From: Temnopleurus reevesii
Taxonomy: Eukaryota > Echinodermata > Echinoidea > Temnopleuroida > Temnopleuridae
Direction: 5' to 3'
Length of the DNA: 26,156 bases
Assembly: GCA_036244855.1 (NCBI GenBank)
Contig: BQKZ01008701.1
Span: 12,239 to 38,394, forward strand
Part shown: positions 16,920 to 26,156 of the stretch, one piece after another
Layout: each line of letters begins with the position of its first letter
Numbering within the stretch: position 1 is the first letter of the stretch
Position numbers and translations under genes: made by a program
The notes under the pieces: generated by a model
Told to the model about the DNA's origin: nothing
Seen by the model: the letters and a program-made list of their open reading frames with translations, nothing else
The model's database searches: none

Positions 16920-19118
16920 ATGTCCAACAGAGTGTGATTCATCCTTAACGGTACAAGGCAAACCTGGTGTAAATAAAATAAAAAGGGAAGCAAGTGGTCC
17001 TCATAGTGCTGATTTTTTATCATCCAAAGCGTCCCCTTATTAGAACTGGAACCAAAGGTTAGACATGCATGCAAGAATTACATCTTGCTCCAATTCACTG
17101 AATGATTATTTCACCACAAACAAAAAATCTATTGCCATTTCCTATGATACAGCAACAAGATTTTTGATAGTATCCATCTTCTCTTACAGCGAGAGGAGCT
17201 ATGTACTATGAGCAGAAATGAAAAGAGGTCTTTGACAAAGTAAACAACTCCAAAGTACATGTATTCACAATAGCTAGATGGACATATAATCATTGCCTAC
17301 CTCTCTCATCTTGCAGAAAAAATCTAACATAGGCATCATTCATTGAAAAGAGAAGCTACATTCTTTTGTGTTTCTGTAGCAATTGCGGAGGCTAGATTGA
17401 ACCCGATTACTTTGTCCAAAATCCTTTGTCTCTTCTGCTCACAGTGATTCCTGAACCTTTTGCACTGGAAGCTCAGTGATGCATACAAGGACTTGTTCTA
17501 GAGATTCATGAAGCCAGAGTGTGTGAAGTCCTATGCATATGTCAAAGATAAGTCATTTGGAAATAAAATCAAGGGTCAGGCTGGATAAAGACTTTTGGGC
17601 CGGCCTCAGGCCTCCTTTATGTTTACACCAAGCTTTAGGCTGGCCTTTTCGGCTGGTGTATATGGGGTCAAAGATAAGTCATACAGCCAGAGCTGTTGAT
17701 ATAATATCAATGTCCAAAATTTTGAATTTGATATTTACATGTACGCTCACATAACTTTAAAGTTGCACCATGGCATACGTTGTGCAAACATAAACCCATT
17801 AAAATGTTTACTACACCATGCAAGTTCTAGTTTTCTTCATCGATTTTTAGAGCTGAGGAACTATTTGGATAACTGTAGATTGAATAGCTGCACCCAAGCA
17901 AAAATTGGGGGTGTGAAATGCACAGAGATTCTATTTCACTTCTGGAAAGTATTTAAATGTTGTGGAATTTTAAAGAAATAAAAGGATAAATCAAAATGTC
18001 TATAATTAGGGACATGTTCTGGCAACATTAATGGATTCAAGTGGAGTTAAAAATCGAATTCACAAGGCAAAGAGAAAAAAAGAAAGATCGAATTCACGTT
18101 CAAGAAGAATAGAATCATGAAATCTCATGAATAGTTTTTACGTGAACTAAATGTTTGTAATGCTGATGTGTGATTCAGATTATTGAATGGTTGTCAAAAC
18201 TGTGTTTAGCTTTGAGAAGTTACAAATAATGTGTTAACATAAATGTGTCGTGCGAAATTCTTTGTAAACACGCATAATGTACAATATCACTTTCCTTTAA
18301 CTGAACTGAAAGAAGCACATGACTTATATGCACACTTAATGCATATAAATACTTAGATGAATATCAGGCACACCTTACTCCTTTAAATTGATTATTAACA
18401 AGAATAGAATAAAAGATGCAAGAATGAGCCGTCACATCAATTAAGTGAAATATAAAGACAGAATTCAGAGTTCAAATAACAACATAGGTTGTCAAAGACA
18501 GTACTTATACTCCATATTTTGGCCAAAATCATGATTCAAACCCTTATCACATGCTTATTTTTATCATGATTAAAATCCCCTTTGTCCTTTCTTATTTTTT
18601 CTAGCTTAAAACCAGGTTCTGATATATCAGCTGCTAACAATTTGCCACCCTTTCCAAACCTATTGCACAAGATTCAATTTATGTGTATCTACAACCCAAC
18701 AATCACAGCCCATAAATGCTTTAAAAAATGAGGAATTTGTATTAGTACTGCTTTCAGGACCCCTGTTCATAAAACTTAGAACTAATGCTGACTTTTCCAT
18801 TAATACATCCACTAACAAACATGACAGGATTTAACAATCATTGATAAGAATCAGTATCTAATAAAAGTAAACAATCATGACCACTATTATTATTATTGAT
18901 AAATTCAATACTAAAGACACAGGATTGCTATTCATAATGGAATGTTGATGATGTGCATTCTCATGAAAATTCTTTTCATAATCCCAAATGACTATAAGGT
19001 GTTGCTAAAAAGCTGGGATCAATTGCAAGTTGCAGTTGATCTACACGCGCCAGTCAGGTTAAGAATGGTTCCTGTACATCTTGTCAGAAATGCAGACAGT
19101 GCAATGAAAACTCGTTTT
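16920..19118. other. Intergenic, no gene recognised
   Basis: AT-rich. GTCAAAGATAAGTCAT occurs twice (17541-17556 and 17667-17682), bracketing a GC-richer ~110-bp segment with repeated GGCCGGCC/GGCTGGCC motifs. A ~40-bp segment at 17803-17842 matches 8022-8062. Open frames at 17533, 17739 and 18942 have no recognisable domain. Confidence 0.5.
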
Positions 19119-19123
19119 TTATT
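19118..19123 (-). terminator. Possible AATAAA polyadenylation signal for NGLY1
   Basis: TTTATT on the plus strand (AATAAA on the minus), ~211 bp after the NGLY1 stop. It is the first perfect hexamer I see downstream. The motif is common in AT-rich DNA. Confidence 0.3.
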
Positions 19124-19333
19124 TGTAACAGATTTGCACTTGATTAGCAATCCATCACAACTTTCTAACAACGTCCTACAGTCATGTAAATGTCTATGAT
19201 ATCATGATTTCTTTCATGAGAGAATAAATGGTTCTGCATTTTGGTTATTCATATAATGAAATCTTAACATAATAAATACTAATAATAAAAAATAATAAAT
19301 AAATTATGATTACCATCTCTGCAGACCATACTT

Positions 19334-19497
19334 TTAACCATCCTTAAGATGGATGCAGATATCCAGAGGGAACTCATTCACTGCACCTTCTCCTTGTCTG
19401 AAGAGTTGTGTGTGCTGCCACATGGATCCCCCACTCAGCTCTGCCTTCAGCTCTATGTGAACGGACCCAGCAAGATCAGTCACTTCAACAATAGCAT
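19334..19497 (-). CDS. NGLY1: NGLY1 last coding exon (end of PAW domain)
   Basis: On the minus strand a T-rich CAG acceptor precedes the exon, which completes a split Asp codon. It reads AIVEVTDLAGSVHIELKAEL, then MWQHTQLFRQ, and ends at TAA (19334-19336). WQHTQLFRQ near the C-terminus is a strong signature of animal peptide:N-glycanase. The PAW domain binds the mannose part of N-glycans on misfolded glycoproteins in the cytosol. Phase (G|AT) matches the exon at 20190-20370. Confidence 0.93.
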
Positions 19498-20189
19498 CTG
19501 AAAAAAAAGGAAATTACAAAGTAATCAAGGGTTGTACATCATAATGATGCAACTACTCAGATTTTGCTTTAGTTTTACTTTCAACTCTATGGAAACAGGC
19601 TCAGAAATGTCAGTATTTTCAAAAGTAACAAAATAAATGAAATATGAAAGCAGAAATCATTAGAAAGAGAAGGGTTGAGCACCACATTTTTCAGCGTTTG
19701 CTTTGGCTCTATGAAAACAAACCCAGCCATGTCAAGAACTTCAACAAGAGGATATGTAGAATACAGAATAAAAATGAGAAATATTTTTAAAATTACATAT
19801 TTCTTTAATGAAAAAGAAATGATTTCCAATTAATGCTTTGGACCCAAATGCTTTTACTACTGCCATATAAAAAAAAGAGTTTCAAACCATTTGTAAATTG
19901 TAAAATTGTGTGCAAATATCAATAATGTAACATTTGTGATATTATATATGGCCATGGAATAAGATGACAAAACTAGTGACACAACAAAGGACTGCAACAA
20001 TCGTTCTGGTTCTAATCAGTCAGTCAAAAGAAAGGATTAGGATAAGGGTTGTGATAAGAATTTTGGCTCAGAATACTATGAGGGTTAGGTTTAGGTTTGA
20101 GGTTAGTTTTGAAATCTGGCTTCTGAAAAATTGTTGTCAGAGCAAATGTCATTGAACGGTCAAAACATTACTCTCAAAAATCATTATAC

Positions 20190-20370
20190 CTGATCCATTT
20201 AGAGTTGTAGAATTTCCACTTCCCTCAAGAGTCCACTTGACCTCTGCATTCTCGTAGGTCGTACTGCTGGCGCGAACTTTGACCTTATCAACCACCAGGC
20301 CTGAGCCGCTAACATCAAACTTCCATGATATCCAACCCCTATCTGTGAACTCCTGTCTGGCGAGGTAGAC
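20190..20370 (-). CDS. NGLY1: NGLY1 PAW-domain exon
   Basis: A 181-nt exon between TATCACAG and G|GTATAA. It begins VYLARQEFTDRGWISWKFD and continues GLVVDKVKVRASSTTYENAE and VKWTLEG. VYLAR ... SWKF ... is the conserved PAW core. It joins in phase 0 to the exon ending FDWQM upstream and in phase 1 to the last exon. Confidence 0.93.
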
Positions 20371-20802
20371 CTGTGATAAGAAGTCAATTGGAGGTAAAAT
20401 TTGCTCAAACGCAGAGGAATATAACTTCTGGGCAATGCCATATAAGTATCATGTTTGCTATACTTGAAGTGAGTAGTTCAATAACATTCATTTAAAATGT
20501 ATACATAGTTACATAGGTATTCAATTTCAATTCAAAAGAATCAAAATAGTCAAGAAAAGAACATCATACTGAATTTAACCTTAGCCCCCATACTAAACCA
20601 ACATGGAAGTTTTAATTTCACTTGAATAAAATGAACACACTAAATGATGGAATTGATAATAATTTGTGTATTTGTCTCATTCTATTTTTAATTAAAACAC
20701 TGAAAGCAACAGAATGTAATATAATAAGGCTTGTTTAAAAAAAGGACTGCATGCAATGTATGCAATATTGTGGTGCTCCCCTTAACAAATAAAAATACTA
20801 AC

Positions 20803-20985
20803 CATTTGCCAGTCAAACTCGTGCTTCCTGCACATACAGATACTGCTATACAAACACTTCTCCCAGTCTTCTGTTTCCTTATTCTCGTCTGATATCCTAA
20901 TGTATTTATCCTGTGCTGTGTTGTACCGAACATGGATCAGTTTCTGACGTTTCTCTGATATCGTTGGACGAAAGACAAACTTGGC
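20803..20985 (-). CDS. NGLY1: NGLY1 exon, first half of PAW domain
   Basis: A 183-nt phase-0 exon (61 codons) between ACTCAG and ATG|GTTAGT. It reads AKFVFRPTISEKRQKLIHVR, YIRISDENKETEDWE and, at the end, KHEFDWQM. The Y-[IV]-R-[IV]-S-D and D-W-x-M-V-Y-L-A-R (across the junction) patterns match animal NGLY1. It has only one copy in this window. Confidence 0.92.
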
Positions 20986-21164
20986 CTGAGTTCACAGCAA
21001 GAAAGGGAGATGAAAATGTAATTTGGTGTAATTCCTTTTTTTTTCATTGACACATTTCTTTTATTCAAAATCTTCATGATCATTTCATAGTCTTTGGATA
21101 TTCCAATTATAAGCTCTTATCCAAGATTAAAATCATACCAAAATCTATGGAAGTTTGATGGGGT

Positions 21165-21420
21165 CAAGGGAAGAAAAAAAGGGAAGATGGAGAAGAAAGG
21201 GGAAAGGAGGAAGGGGAAGACAAAAATGGGATTGGAAGGGGATGGAGGAGGGGAGGAGGGGATGGGCAAGGAAGAGGAGAGAAAGAAAAAGGAAGATGAG
21301 GAGAGGAAGCATGGGGAGGAGGGAATGAGGGGAGGGAGGTGGAGAAATAGAAGGGAATGAGGGGAGGGAGGTGGAGAAATAGAAGGGAAAAGGAAAGGAG
21401 GAGGAGAAGGAGAAGATCAT
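21165..21420. repeat. Polypurine (GA-rich) tract with 32-bp direct repeat
   Basis: About 250 bases are almost purely G and A on the plus strand, with a few C/T interruptions. GGGAATGAGGGGAGGGAGGT and what follows is repeated exactly at 21321 and 21353. The tract lies in the intron before the 20985 exon. Open frames on both strands here only reflect composition. Confidence 0.85.
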
Positions 21421-21427
21421 GTCTAAC

Positions 21428-21534
21428 CTCACTCTTTTGAGATGATGCTCCTGCTGCACTCTCACCCCTTGCAACTCTCAAGGCAGCAGAACCAGATAAC
21501 CTCCCCTGATCCTCTCCATCCCATATCGTCTTGG
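21428..21534 (-). pseudogene. Partial copy of the NGLY1 PAW-start exon
   Basis: The minus strand repeats the 3' two thirds of the exon at 21820-22005: [37 protein letters not shown], then a GAG|GTTAGA donor. The exon's 5' third ([20 protein letters not shown]) is missing and no clear acceptor is present, so it is probably a decayed duplicate. The Trp of AAWRVARGE is Leu here. Confidence 0.7.
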
Positions 21535-21586
21535 GCGAGAGAAGAGCAGAAGGAGGAAAAGACAAAGTGGATGAATACCCTGACTC

Positions 21587-21690
21587 ACCTAATTCTCTTG
21601 CAAAAATGCTCTTGCTATGGTCTCACCCTTAGCAACCCTCCAAACATGGTCCTCTCCATCTCATGTGGTCTTGCGGGAGATAGGAGAAGG
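21587..21690 (-). pseudogene. Strongly degraded copy of the same NGLY1 exon
   Basis: The minus strand has GAGATGGAGAGGACCATG, GGAGGGTTGCTAAGGGTGAG and GCAAGAGAATTAG|GTGAG, aligned to the intact exon with deletions that destroy the frame. With 21428-21534 and 21820-22005 it makes three tandem copies. A purine-rich run lies between it and the intact exon. Confidence 0.6.
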
Positions 21691-21819
21691 ACAGCAAAGA
21701 TGGAAGAGGGGGGGGGAGGAGGAATAGGGAGAAGAGGATTGGAAAGATGAGGAGGGAAAGGGGGATGAGATGGAGGAGGGGAAGAAGAGAAAGAATATCC
21801 AGAGAAGATCATGTCTTAC

Positions 21820-22005
21820 CTGACTCTCTTGAGATGATGCTCCTGCTGCACTCTCACCCCTAGCAACCCTCCAGGCAGCAGAACCAGACAACCGCCCCTG
21901 GTCCTCTCCATCTCGTACCGTCTTGGGCGAGAGAAACTCCACCAGCTCATGACCAAATCTCTCCTCTAGTTCTCTTCTCCTCGCACCAGTCTGATTTGCA
22001 TGTCT
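21820..22005 (-). CDS. NGLY1: NGLY1 exon at start of PAW domain, unit 1
   Basis: A 186-nt phase-0 exon between TTTTATTAG and CAG|GTAAGA. It reads [20 protein letters not shown] and then [25 protein letters not shown] and [13 protein letters not shown] are conserved in animal NGLY1 at the linker/PAW boundary. It follows the exon ending AKLNRK in phase. Confidence 0.92.
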
Positions 22006-22663
22006 CTAATAAAACAAAATTAAGAGTCATATTACAAGCTTCTACTCCTGCTCAATGCCCCATGTGGAATAGGATGTTATAAGTCTTTCAGTCTGTCAAC
22101 TAATTATGGCCCTAGCATTGCACAGCGTATTGACTAATTTCTCAGCAAATAGTGAGTTTGATAGAGGACAGTGATGATATTAATACTAGCAAATATAGGT
22201 AAATGTACTTGCACAATAGATGCTGCAATGCTATCTCTAAAAAAAAAAAAGAGTTGCATGATTTCTACTCTTCCTAAAAAGTGAAGACTGTGTTACTGTA
22301 GCCTACTACATGAATAGAGAGCTATCCATGATGGCATCACAGATGTTGCTAACTCACGGATCCTCACATAAGAGAGCTCTCACAGAAACTTTTCAGACAA
22401 GAATTCATAATTTTTTTTAATTATCTTTGTAATGAATTTTGACAGACATTCACTTAAAACTTTTGCTCATATTGATTTTCTCCATTCATTGAAAGTATAA
22501 TCAAATGTTGGTTATAGCTCCATTAGGCACTCCTCATAAACGTCCCCCCAAATTTTCTCTCTACATTATCTATATCACACTTTTATGTTGCGTTTTGATC
22601 AAGTACCTTTTCTTTCAAAACCCTTATAACTTTCTAGATTAATAGAAATAATCTTGTCCTCAC

Positions 22664-22774
22664 TTTCCTGTTGAGTTTTGCAATGGATTCCATCAGCCAT
22701 TTCTCTCTGCACTCTTTCCTTCGTCCAATCACTTCTTGTTCCTTGGAAGTATATCGCCATGTCACATCAATCAC
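22664..22774 (-). CDS. NGLY1: NGLY1 linker exon (VIDVTWRY), unit 1
   Basis: A 111-nt phase-0 exon between TTCACAAG and AAA|GTGAGG. It reads VIDVTWRYTSKEQEVIGRRK and ends SIAKLNRK. DVTWRY directly follows the catalytic core in NGLY1 orthologs, and SFEE|VIDVTWRY joins correctly to the exon at 23918-24065. Confidence 0.92.
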
Positions 22775-23116
22775 CTTGTGAAAACATTGAAGGAAAATAC
22801 GTCTAGAATCAATTATCACTAAATTTACAAATTCAGTATATTGGCTCACTTATTTATTTTTTTTTAAAGTAATAAACAGGATTTGATTTCATTCACCTCC
22901 ATGTTCTTTTCACCTTTAAACAACACTCCTTAATATCTCTAGAAACATCTTTAAAATCTAACATTGCGTGAATCGCAATTCTTACAGCTGTCTTATTTCG
23001 ATCATAAACATCTCAAATATGAAAATATATATATTTCTAAATATATACATGTATACAGTGTTATCTCTAAATAATCAATGGAAAATTGTCATTTTTGTCA
23101 TTATCATGGGCAATCA

Positions 23117-23421
23117 ATCCATTATTATCATTGACAACATCCCGAACATCATCATAATCATAATTATTATCACCATCACCACCATCATTATCATTATCAT
23201 TATCATTATCATTATCATTATCATCATCACCATCATCATCATCACCATCTTCATCATCATCATAATCACCACCACCATCATTACCATCATCATCACCATC
23301 ACCATCACCATCATTATCATTATCATTATCATCATCATCATCATCATCTTCATCATCACCATATAATCATCATCATCATCATCAATCCCATCATAATCTC
23401 CACCATCATCATCACCATCAC

Positions 23422-23461
<40 letters not shown>

Positions 23462-23520
23462 TTCATTACGACTATCATCATAATCATCGACCTTTACTAC
23501 CATCACCAACATCATCACTT
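23117..23520. repeat. (ATC/ATT)n microsatellite tract 1
   Basis: An irregular trinucleotide array of ATC, ATT and ACC units, over 350 bp. It lies in an NGLY1 intron. The Ile-only and Met/Asp-only open frames on the two strands are repeat artefacts. Confidence 0.95.
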
Positions 23521-23523
23521 TAC

Positions 23524-23648
23524 CTCTTCAAATGATTAAGCGATAATAAAGCAAAGTTTCTTATTCCAACCATGCTCATAGAGCAGAGGTTTATCACAGC
23601 AGTTCTCACATGAATCTGTGTGTAGCCATCTCTTCTGAGATTGAACCC
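23524..23648 (-). pseudogene. NGLY1 catalytic exon, copy A (dead)
   Basis: The minus strand reads [20 protein letters not shown], then [22 protein letters not shown] and GAG|GTAAAG. The catalytic Asp (HTD) remains. The 5' part with the catalytic His (HLWTEVY) is missing, and a TAA replaces the Tyr codon near the end. It lies between the intact exon (copy B) and the VIDVTWRY exon, so splicing must skip it. Confidence 0.85.
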
Positions 23649-23653
23649 AAGAC

Positions 23654-23895
23654 ATGACCCTAATTATCATCAACCACTATCGGCATTTTCATTATCACCA
23701 TTATCAACATGATCATCACTTTCAGCATCACCATATAATCATAATCACCATCACCATCATCATGATAATCACCATCACCATCACCATCACCATCATTATC
23801 ATTATCATTATCATTATCATCATCATCATCACCAACATCATCATCACCATCACCATCATCATCGTAATCCCCCCACCATTTTCACCACTATGATG
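23654..23895. repeat. (ATC/ACC)n microsatellite tract 2
   Basis: Same motif family as tract 1, separating catalytic-exon copies A and B. A shorter stretch of the same type continues beyond copy B (24070-24140). Confidence 0.95.
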
Positions 23896-23917
23896 ATCAT
23901 AACAAACATCTCTTTAC

Positions 23918-24065
23918 CTCTTCAAATGAGTAAGCGATGATATAGGAAAGTTTCTTGTTCCATCCATGCTCATAGAGCAGTGGTTTATCGCAGCAGTTCT
24001 TGCATGGATCTGTATGTAGCCATCTCCTCTGAGTTTGAGAGTAAACTTCTGTCCACAAGTGATCA
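23918..24065 (-). CDS. NGLY1: NGLY1 catalytic exon, copy B (intact His and Asp)
   Basis: A 148-nt exon, acceptor GACAATAG and donor GAG|GTAAAG. After one leading base it reads [19 protein letters not shown], then [20 protein letters not shown] and YIIAYSFEE. In peptide:N-glycanase the transglutaminase-like core uses a Cys-His-Asp triad, with His before V/L-W-T-E and Asp in the H-x-D step 17 residues later; both are present here at that spacing. The nucleophilic Cys would be on an exon beyond the window. The enzyme removes N-glycans from misfolded glycoproteins, turning Asn into Asp, in the cytosol. This is the only copy of three with an open frame and both residues. Confidence 0.9.
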
Positions 24066-24146
24066 CTATTGTCATCATCAACATCATCTCCACAATCAGT
24101 AACACCAACACCATCATCATTTTCATCATCACCATGAATAACAACA

Positions 24147-24147
24147 N
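24147..24147. other. Single N at start of NGLY1 duplicate
   Basis: ATC-rich sequence on the left changes at the N to the equivalent of 21393. Confidence 0.8.
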
Positions 24148-24182
24148 GAAAGGAGGAGGAGAAGGAGAAGATCATGTCTAAC

Positions 24183-24289
24183 CTCACTCTTTTGAGATGA
24201 TGCTCCTGCTGCACTCTCACCCCTTGCAACTCTCCAGGCAGCAGAACCAGATAACCTCCCCTGATCCTCTCCATCCCATATCGTCTTGG
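24183..24289 (-). pseudogene. Partial NGLY1 PAW-start exon, unit 2
   Basis: Counterpart of 21428-21534. It keeps Trp in AAWRVARGE where unit 1 has Leu, so unit 2 is less decayed at this position. Confidence 0.7.
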
Positions 24290-24341
24290 GCGAGAGAAGA
24301 GCAGAAGGAGGAAAAGACAAAGTGGATGAATACCCTGACTC

Positions 24342-24445
24342 ACCTAATTCTCTTGCAAAAATGCTCTTGCTATGGTCTCACCCTTAGCAACCCTCCAAAC
24401 ATGGTCCTCTCCATCTCATGTGGTCTTGCGGGAGATAGGAGAAGG
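24342..24445 (-). pseudogene. Degraded NGLY1 exon copy, unit 2
   Basis: Counterpart of 21587-21690 with the same lesions, showing that the exon decay predates the 2.75-kb duplication. Confidence 0.6.
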
Positions 24446-24574
24446 ACAGCAAAGATGGAAGAGGGGGGGGGAGGAGGAATAGGGAGAAGAGGATTGGAAA
24501 GATGAGGAGGGAAAGGGGGATGAGATGGAGGAGGGGAAGAAGAGAAAGAATATCCAGAGAAGATCATGTCTTAC

Positions 24575-24760
24575 CTGACTCTCTTGAGATGATGCTCCTG
24601 CTGCACTCTCACCCCTAGCAACCCTCCAGGCAGCAGAACCAGACAACCGCCCCTGGTCCTCTCCATCTCGTACCGTCTTGGGCGAGAGAAACTCCACCAG
24701 CTCATGACCAAATCTCTCCTCTAGTTCTCTTCTCCTCGCACCAGTCTGATTTGCATGTCT
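24575..24760 (-). CDS. NGLY1: NGLY1 PAW-start exon, unit 2
   Basis: The same 62-codon exon as 21820-22005, with splice sites kept. If the duplication is real, its use together with unit 1 would repeat the segment; if it is a haplotype duplicate, this is the other allele. Confidence 0.8.
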
Positions 24761-25418
24761 CTAATAAAACAAAATTAAGAGTCATATTACAAGCTTCTAC
24801 TCCTGCTCAATGCCCCATGTGGAATAGGATGTTATAAGTCTTTCAGTCTGTCAACTAATTATGGCCCTAGCATTGCACAGCGTATTGACTAATTTCTCAG
24901 CAAATAGTGAGTTTGATAGAGGACAGTGATGATATTAATACTAGCAAATATAGGTAAATGTACTTGCACAATAGATGCTGCAATGCTATCTCTAAAAAAA
25001 AAAAAGAGTTGCATGATTTCTACTCTTCCTAAAAAGTGAAGACTGTGTTACTGTAGCCTACTACATGAATAGAGAGCTATCCATGATGGCATCACAGATG
25101 TTGCTAACTCACGGATCCTCACATAAGAGAGCTCTCACAGAAACTTTTCAGACAAGAATTCATAATTTTTTTTAATTATCTTTGTAATGAATTTTGACAG
25201 ACATTCACTTAAAACTTTTGCTCATATTGATTTTCTCCATTCATTGAAAGTATAATCAAATGTTGGTTATAGCTCCATTAGGCACTCCTCATAAACGTCC
25301 CCCCAAATTTTCTCTCTACATTATCTATATCACACTTTTATGTTGCGTTTTGATCAAGTACCTTTTCTTTCAAAACCCTTATAACTTTCTAGATTAATAG
25401 AAATAATCTTGTCCTCAC

Positions 25419-25529
25419 TTTCCTGTTGAGTTTTGCAATGGATTCCATCAGCCATTTCTCTCTGCACTCTTTCCTTCGTCCAATCACTTCTTGTTCCTTG
25501 GAAGTATATCGCCATGTCACATCAATCAC
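25419..25529 (-). CDS. NGLY1: NGLY1 VIDVTWRY exon, unit 2
   Basis: The same 37-codon exon as 22664-22774, with splice sites and frame kept. Its upstream partner is the dead catalytic exon copy C. Confidence 0.8.
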
Positions 25530-25849
25530 CTTGTGAAAACATTGAAGGAAAATACGTCTAGAATCAATTATCACTAAATTTACTAATTCAGTATATTGGC
25601 TCACTTATTTTTTTTTTTTTAAAGTAATAAACAGGATTTGATTTCATTCACCTCCATGTTCTTTTCACCTTTAAACAACACTCCTTAATATCTCTAGAAA
25701 CATCTTTAAAATCTAACATTGCGTGAATCGCAATTCTTACAGCTGTCTTATTTCGATCATAAACATCTCAAATATGAAAATATATATATTTCTAAATATA
25801 TACATGTATACAGTGTTATCTCTAAATAATCAATGGAAAATTGTCATTT

Positions 25850-26010
25850 TTGTCATTATCATGGGCAATCAATCCATTATTATCATTGACAACATACCGA
25901 ACATCATCATTAAAATCACCATGACCACCATTACGATCATAATCATAACTATCATCACCATCAAAATCATCATTAACCATTACAACTACGACTACCATCA
26001 GCATCATCAC
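25850..26010. repeat. (ATC)n-like tract 3, interrupted
   Basis: Equivalent position to tract 1 but shorter and with many interruptions. Similarity between the two units is lost here. Confidence 0.85.
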
Positions 26011-26015
26011 TTTAC

Positions 26016-26156
26016 CTCTTCAAATGAGTAAGCAATGATATAGGAGAGTTTCTTATTCCAACCATGCTCATAGAGCAGAGGTTTATCACAGCAGTTCTCA
26101 CATGGATCTTTATGAAGTCATCTTTCCTTTATAGAGCAAACCTCCGTCCAGACGTA
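26016..26156 (-). pseudogene. NGLY1 catalytic exon, copy C (His lost, stop)
   Basis: The minus strand starts at the window edge with TAC GTC TGG ACG (Y-V-W-T), so the catalytic His codon (CAC in copy B) is TAC. TGA at 26118-26120 replaces the Trp of RRWLH. The rest, [19 protein letters not shown] through [10 protein letters not shown], and the GAG|GTAAAG donor are intact. The His codon is the last complete codon in the window, so its exact alignment should be confirmed with sequence to the right. Confidence 0.85.

Larger units (their letters stand above)
21393..23150. repeat. NGLY1 segment, duplicated unit 1
   Basis: Recurs at 24148-25905 with a constant offset of 2755. I noticed only a few differences, for example A/C at 21477 and A/T at 22826 versus 25581, plus a T-run length change near 22860. 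Similarity ends in the ATC-rich tract. Confidence 0.9.
24148..25905. repeat. NGLY1 segment, duplicated unit 2
   Basis: Near-identical to 21393-23150 at offset 2755, including introns, homopolymer runs and degraded exon copies. High intron identity means the copy is very recent or an alternative haplotype. Confidence 0.9.

Noticed and set aside
18942..19199. 85-codon ORF downstream of NGLY1
   Set aside because: No recognisable motif or splice support; probably 3' UTR-side intergenic sequence.
21145..21565. Pro/Ser/Phe-rich minus-strand ORFs and Lys/Glu-rich plus-strand ORF
   Set aside because: They reflect the polypurine tract. Only the part matching the NGLY1 exon copy (21428-21534) is meaningful.
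22968..23518. Long poly-Ile (plus) and Met/Asp-rich (minus) open frames
   Set aside because: They are translations of the ATC/GAT microsatellite and have no exon signals.
23117..23520. CRISPR-like regular repetition
   Set aside because: Trinucleotide microsatellite without spacers; the genome is eukaryotic.
23897..24343. A 148-codon minus-strand ORF read as one protein
   Set aside because: It runs across the N and through intron sequence. Only 23918-24065 is exon; the rest is read-through of the partial PAW-start exon in another frame and ATC repeat.

Overview
The window is animal nuclear DNA, most likely from a marine invertebrate. It has short GT-AG introns, trinucleotide microsatellites, nested and decayed transposons, and the 3' half of a multi-exon animal gene. 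I cannot name the species; an echinoderm-like deuterostome is a guess from the mix of Ty3/gypsy, hAT-like and YqaJ-type repeats. The three single N bases (8730, 15419, 24147) all sit at breakpoints of rearranged or duplicated blocks, so they look like contig joins rather than ambiguous base calls.

Layout. Positions 1-4800 are AT-rich and hold a ~70-120 bp tandem repeat, one unrecognised exon-like ORF, a broken gypsy linker/reverse-transcriptase segment and a ~0.5 kb tandem repeat. Positions 4800-10140 are a nest: a helix-hairpin-helix (HhH) ORF, a 746-bp terminal-inverted-repeat (TIR) transposon with an exact target duplication, gypsy gag, a fold-back repeat that cuts the gag zinc knuckle, a mutated retropepsin, a PHD-finger exon pair, and gypsy integrase split by a clean solo LTR. 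Positions 10140-16340 hold a second PHD exon pair, a 486-bp insertion flanked by a 16-bp direct repeat, and repeated fragments of YqaJ-type nuclease and of a hAT/ZNF862-like protein. These fragments recur in the same order and look like pieces of one composite gene or element. A repeated GC-palindrome element with a conserved hydrophobic mini-ORF occurs at ~7.1, ~10.9 and ~16.4 kb. Positions 16.8-19.1 kb show no recognisable gene.

From 19.33 kb to the right end, the minus strand carries the 3' half of NGLY1 (cytosolic peptide:N-glycanase): the exon with the catalytic His and Asp, a linker exon, the start of the PAW domain, and three exons that complete PAW and the C-terminus. Part of this gene is duplicated. 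Positions 21393-23150 recur almost unchanged at 24148-25905, directly after an N. The catalytic exon occurs three times, and only the middle copy (23918-24065) keeps His, Asp and an open frame. One possible transcript joins the exons at 23918-24065, 22664-22774, 21820-22005, 20803-20985, 20190-20370 and 19334-19497 with compatible phases. It is undecided whether the rest is a real internal duplication with dead exons or an uncollapsed haplotype.

No tRNA, rRNA, CRISPR array or bacterial-type operon was seen.
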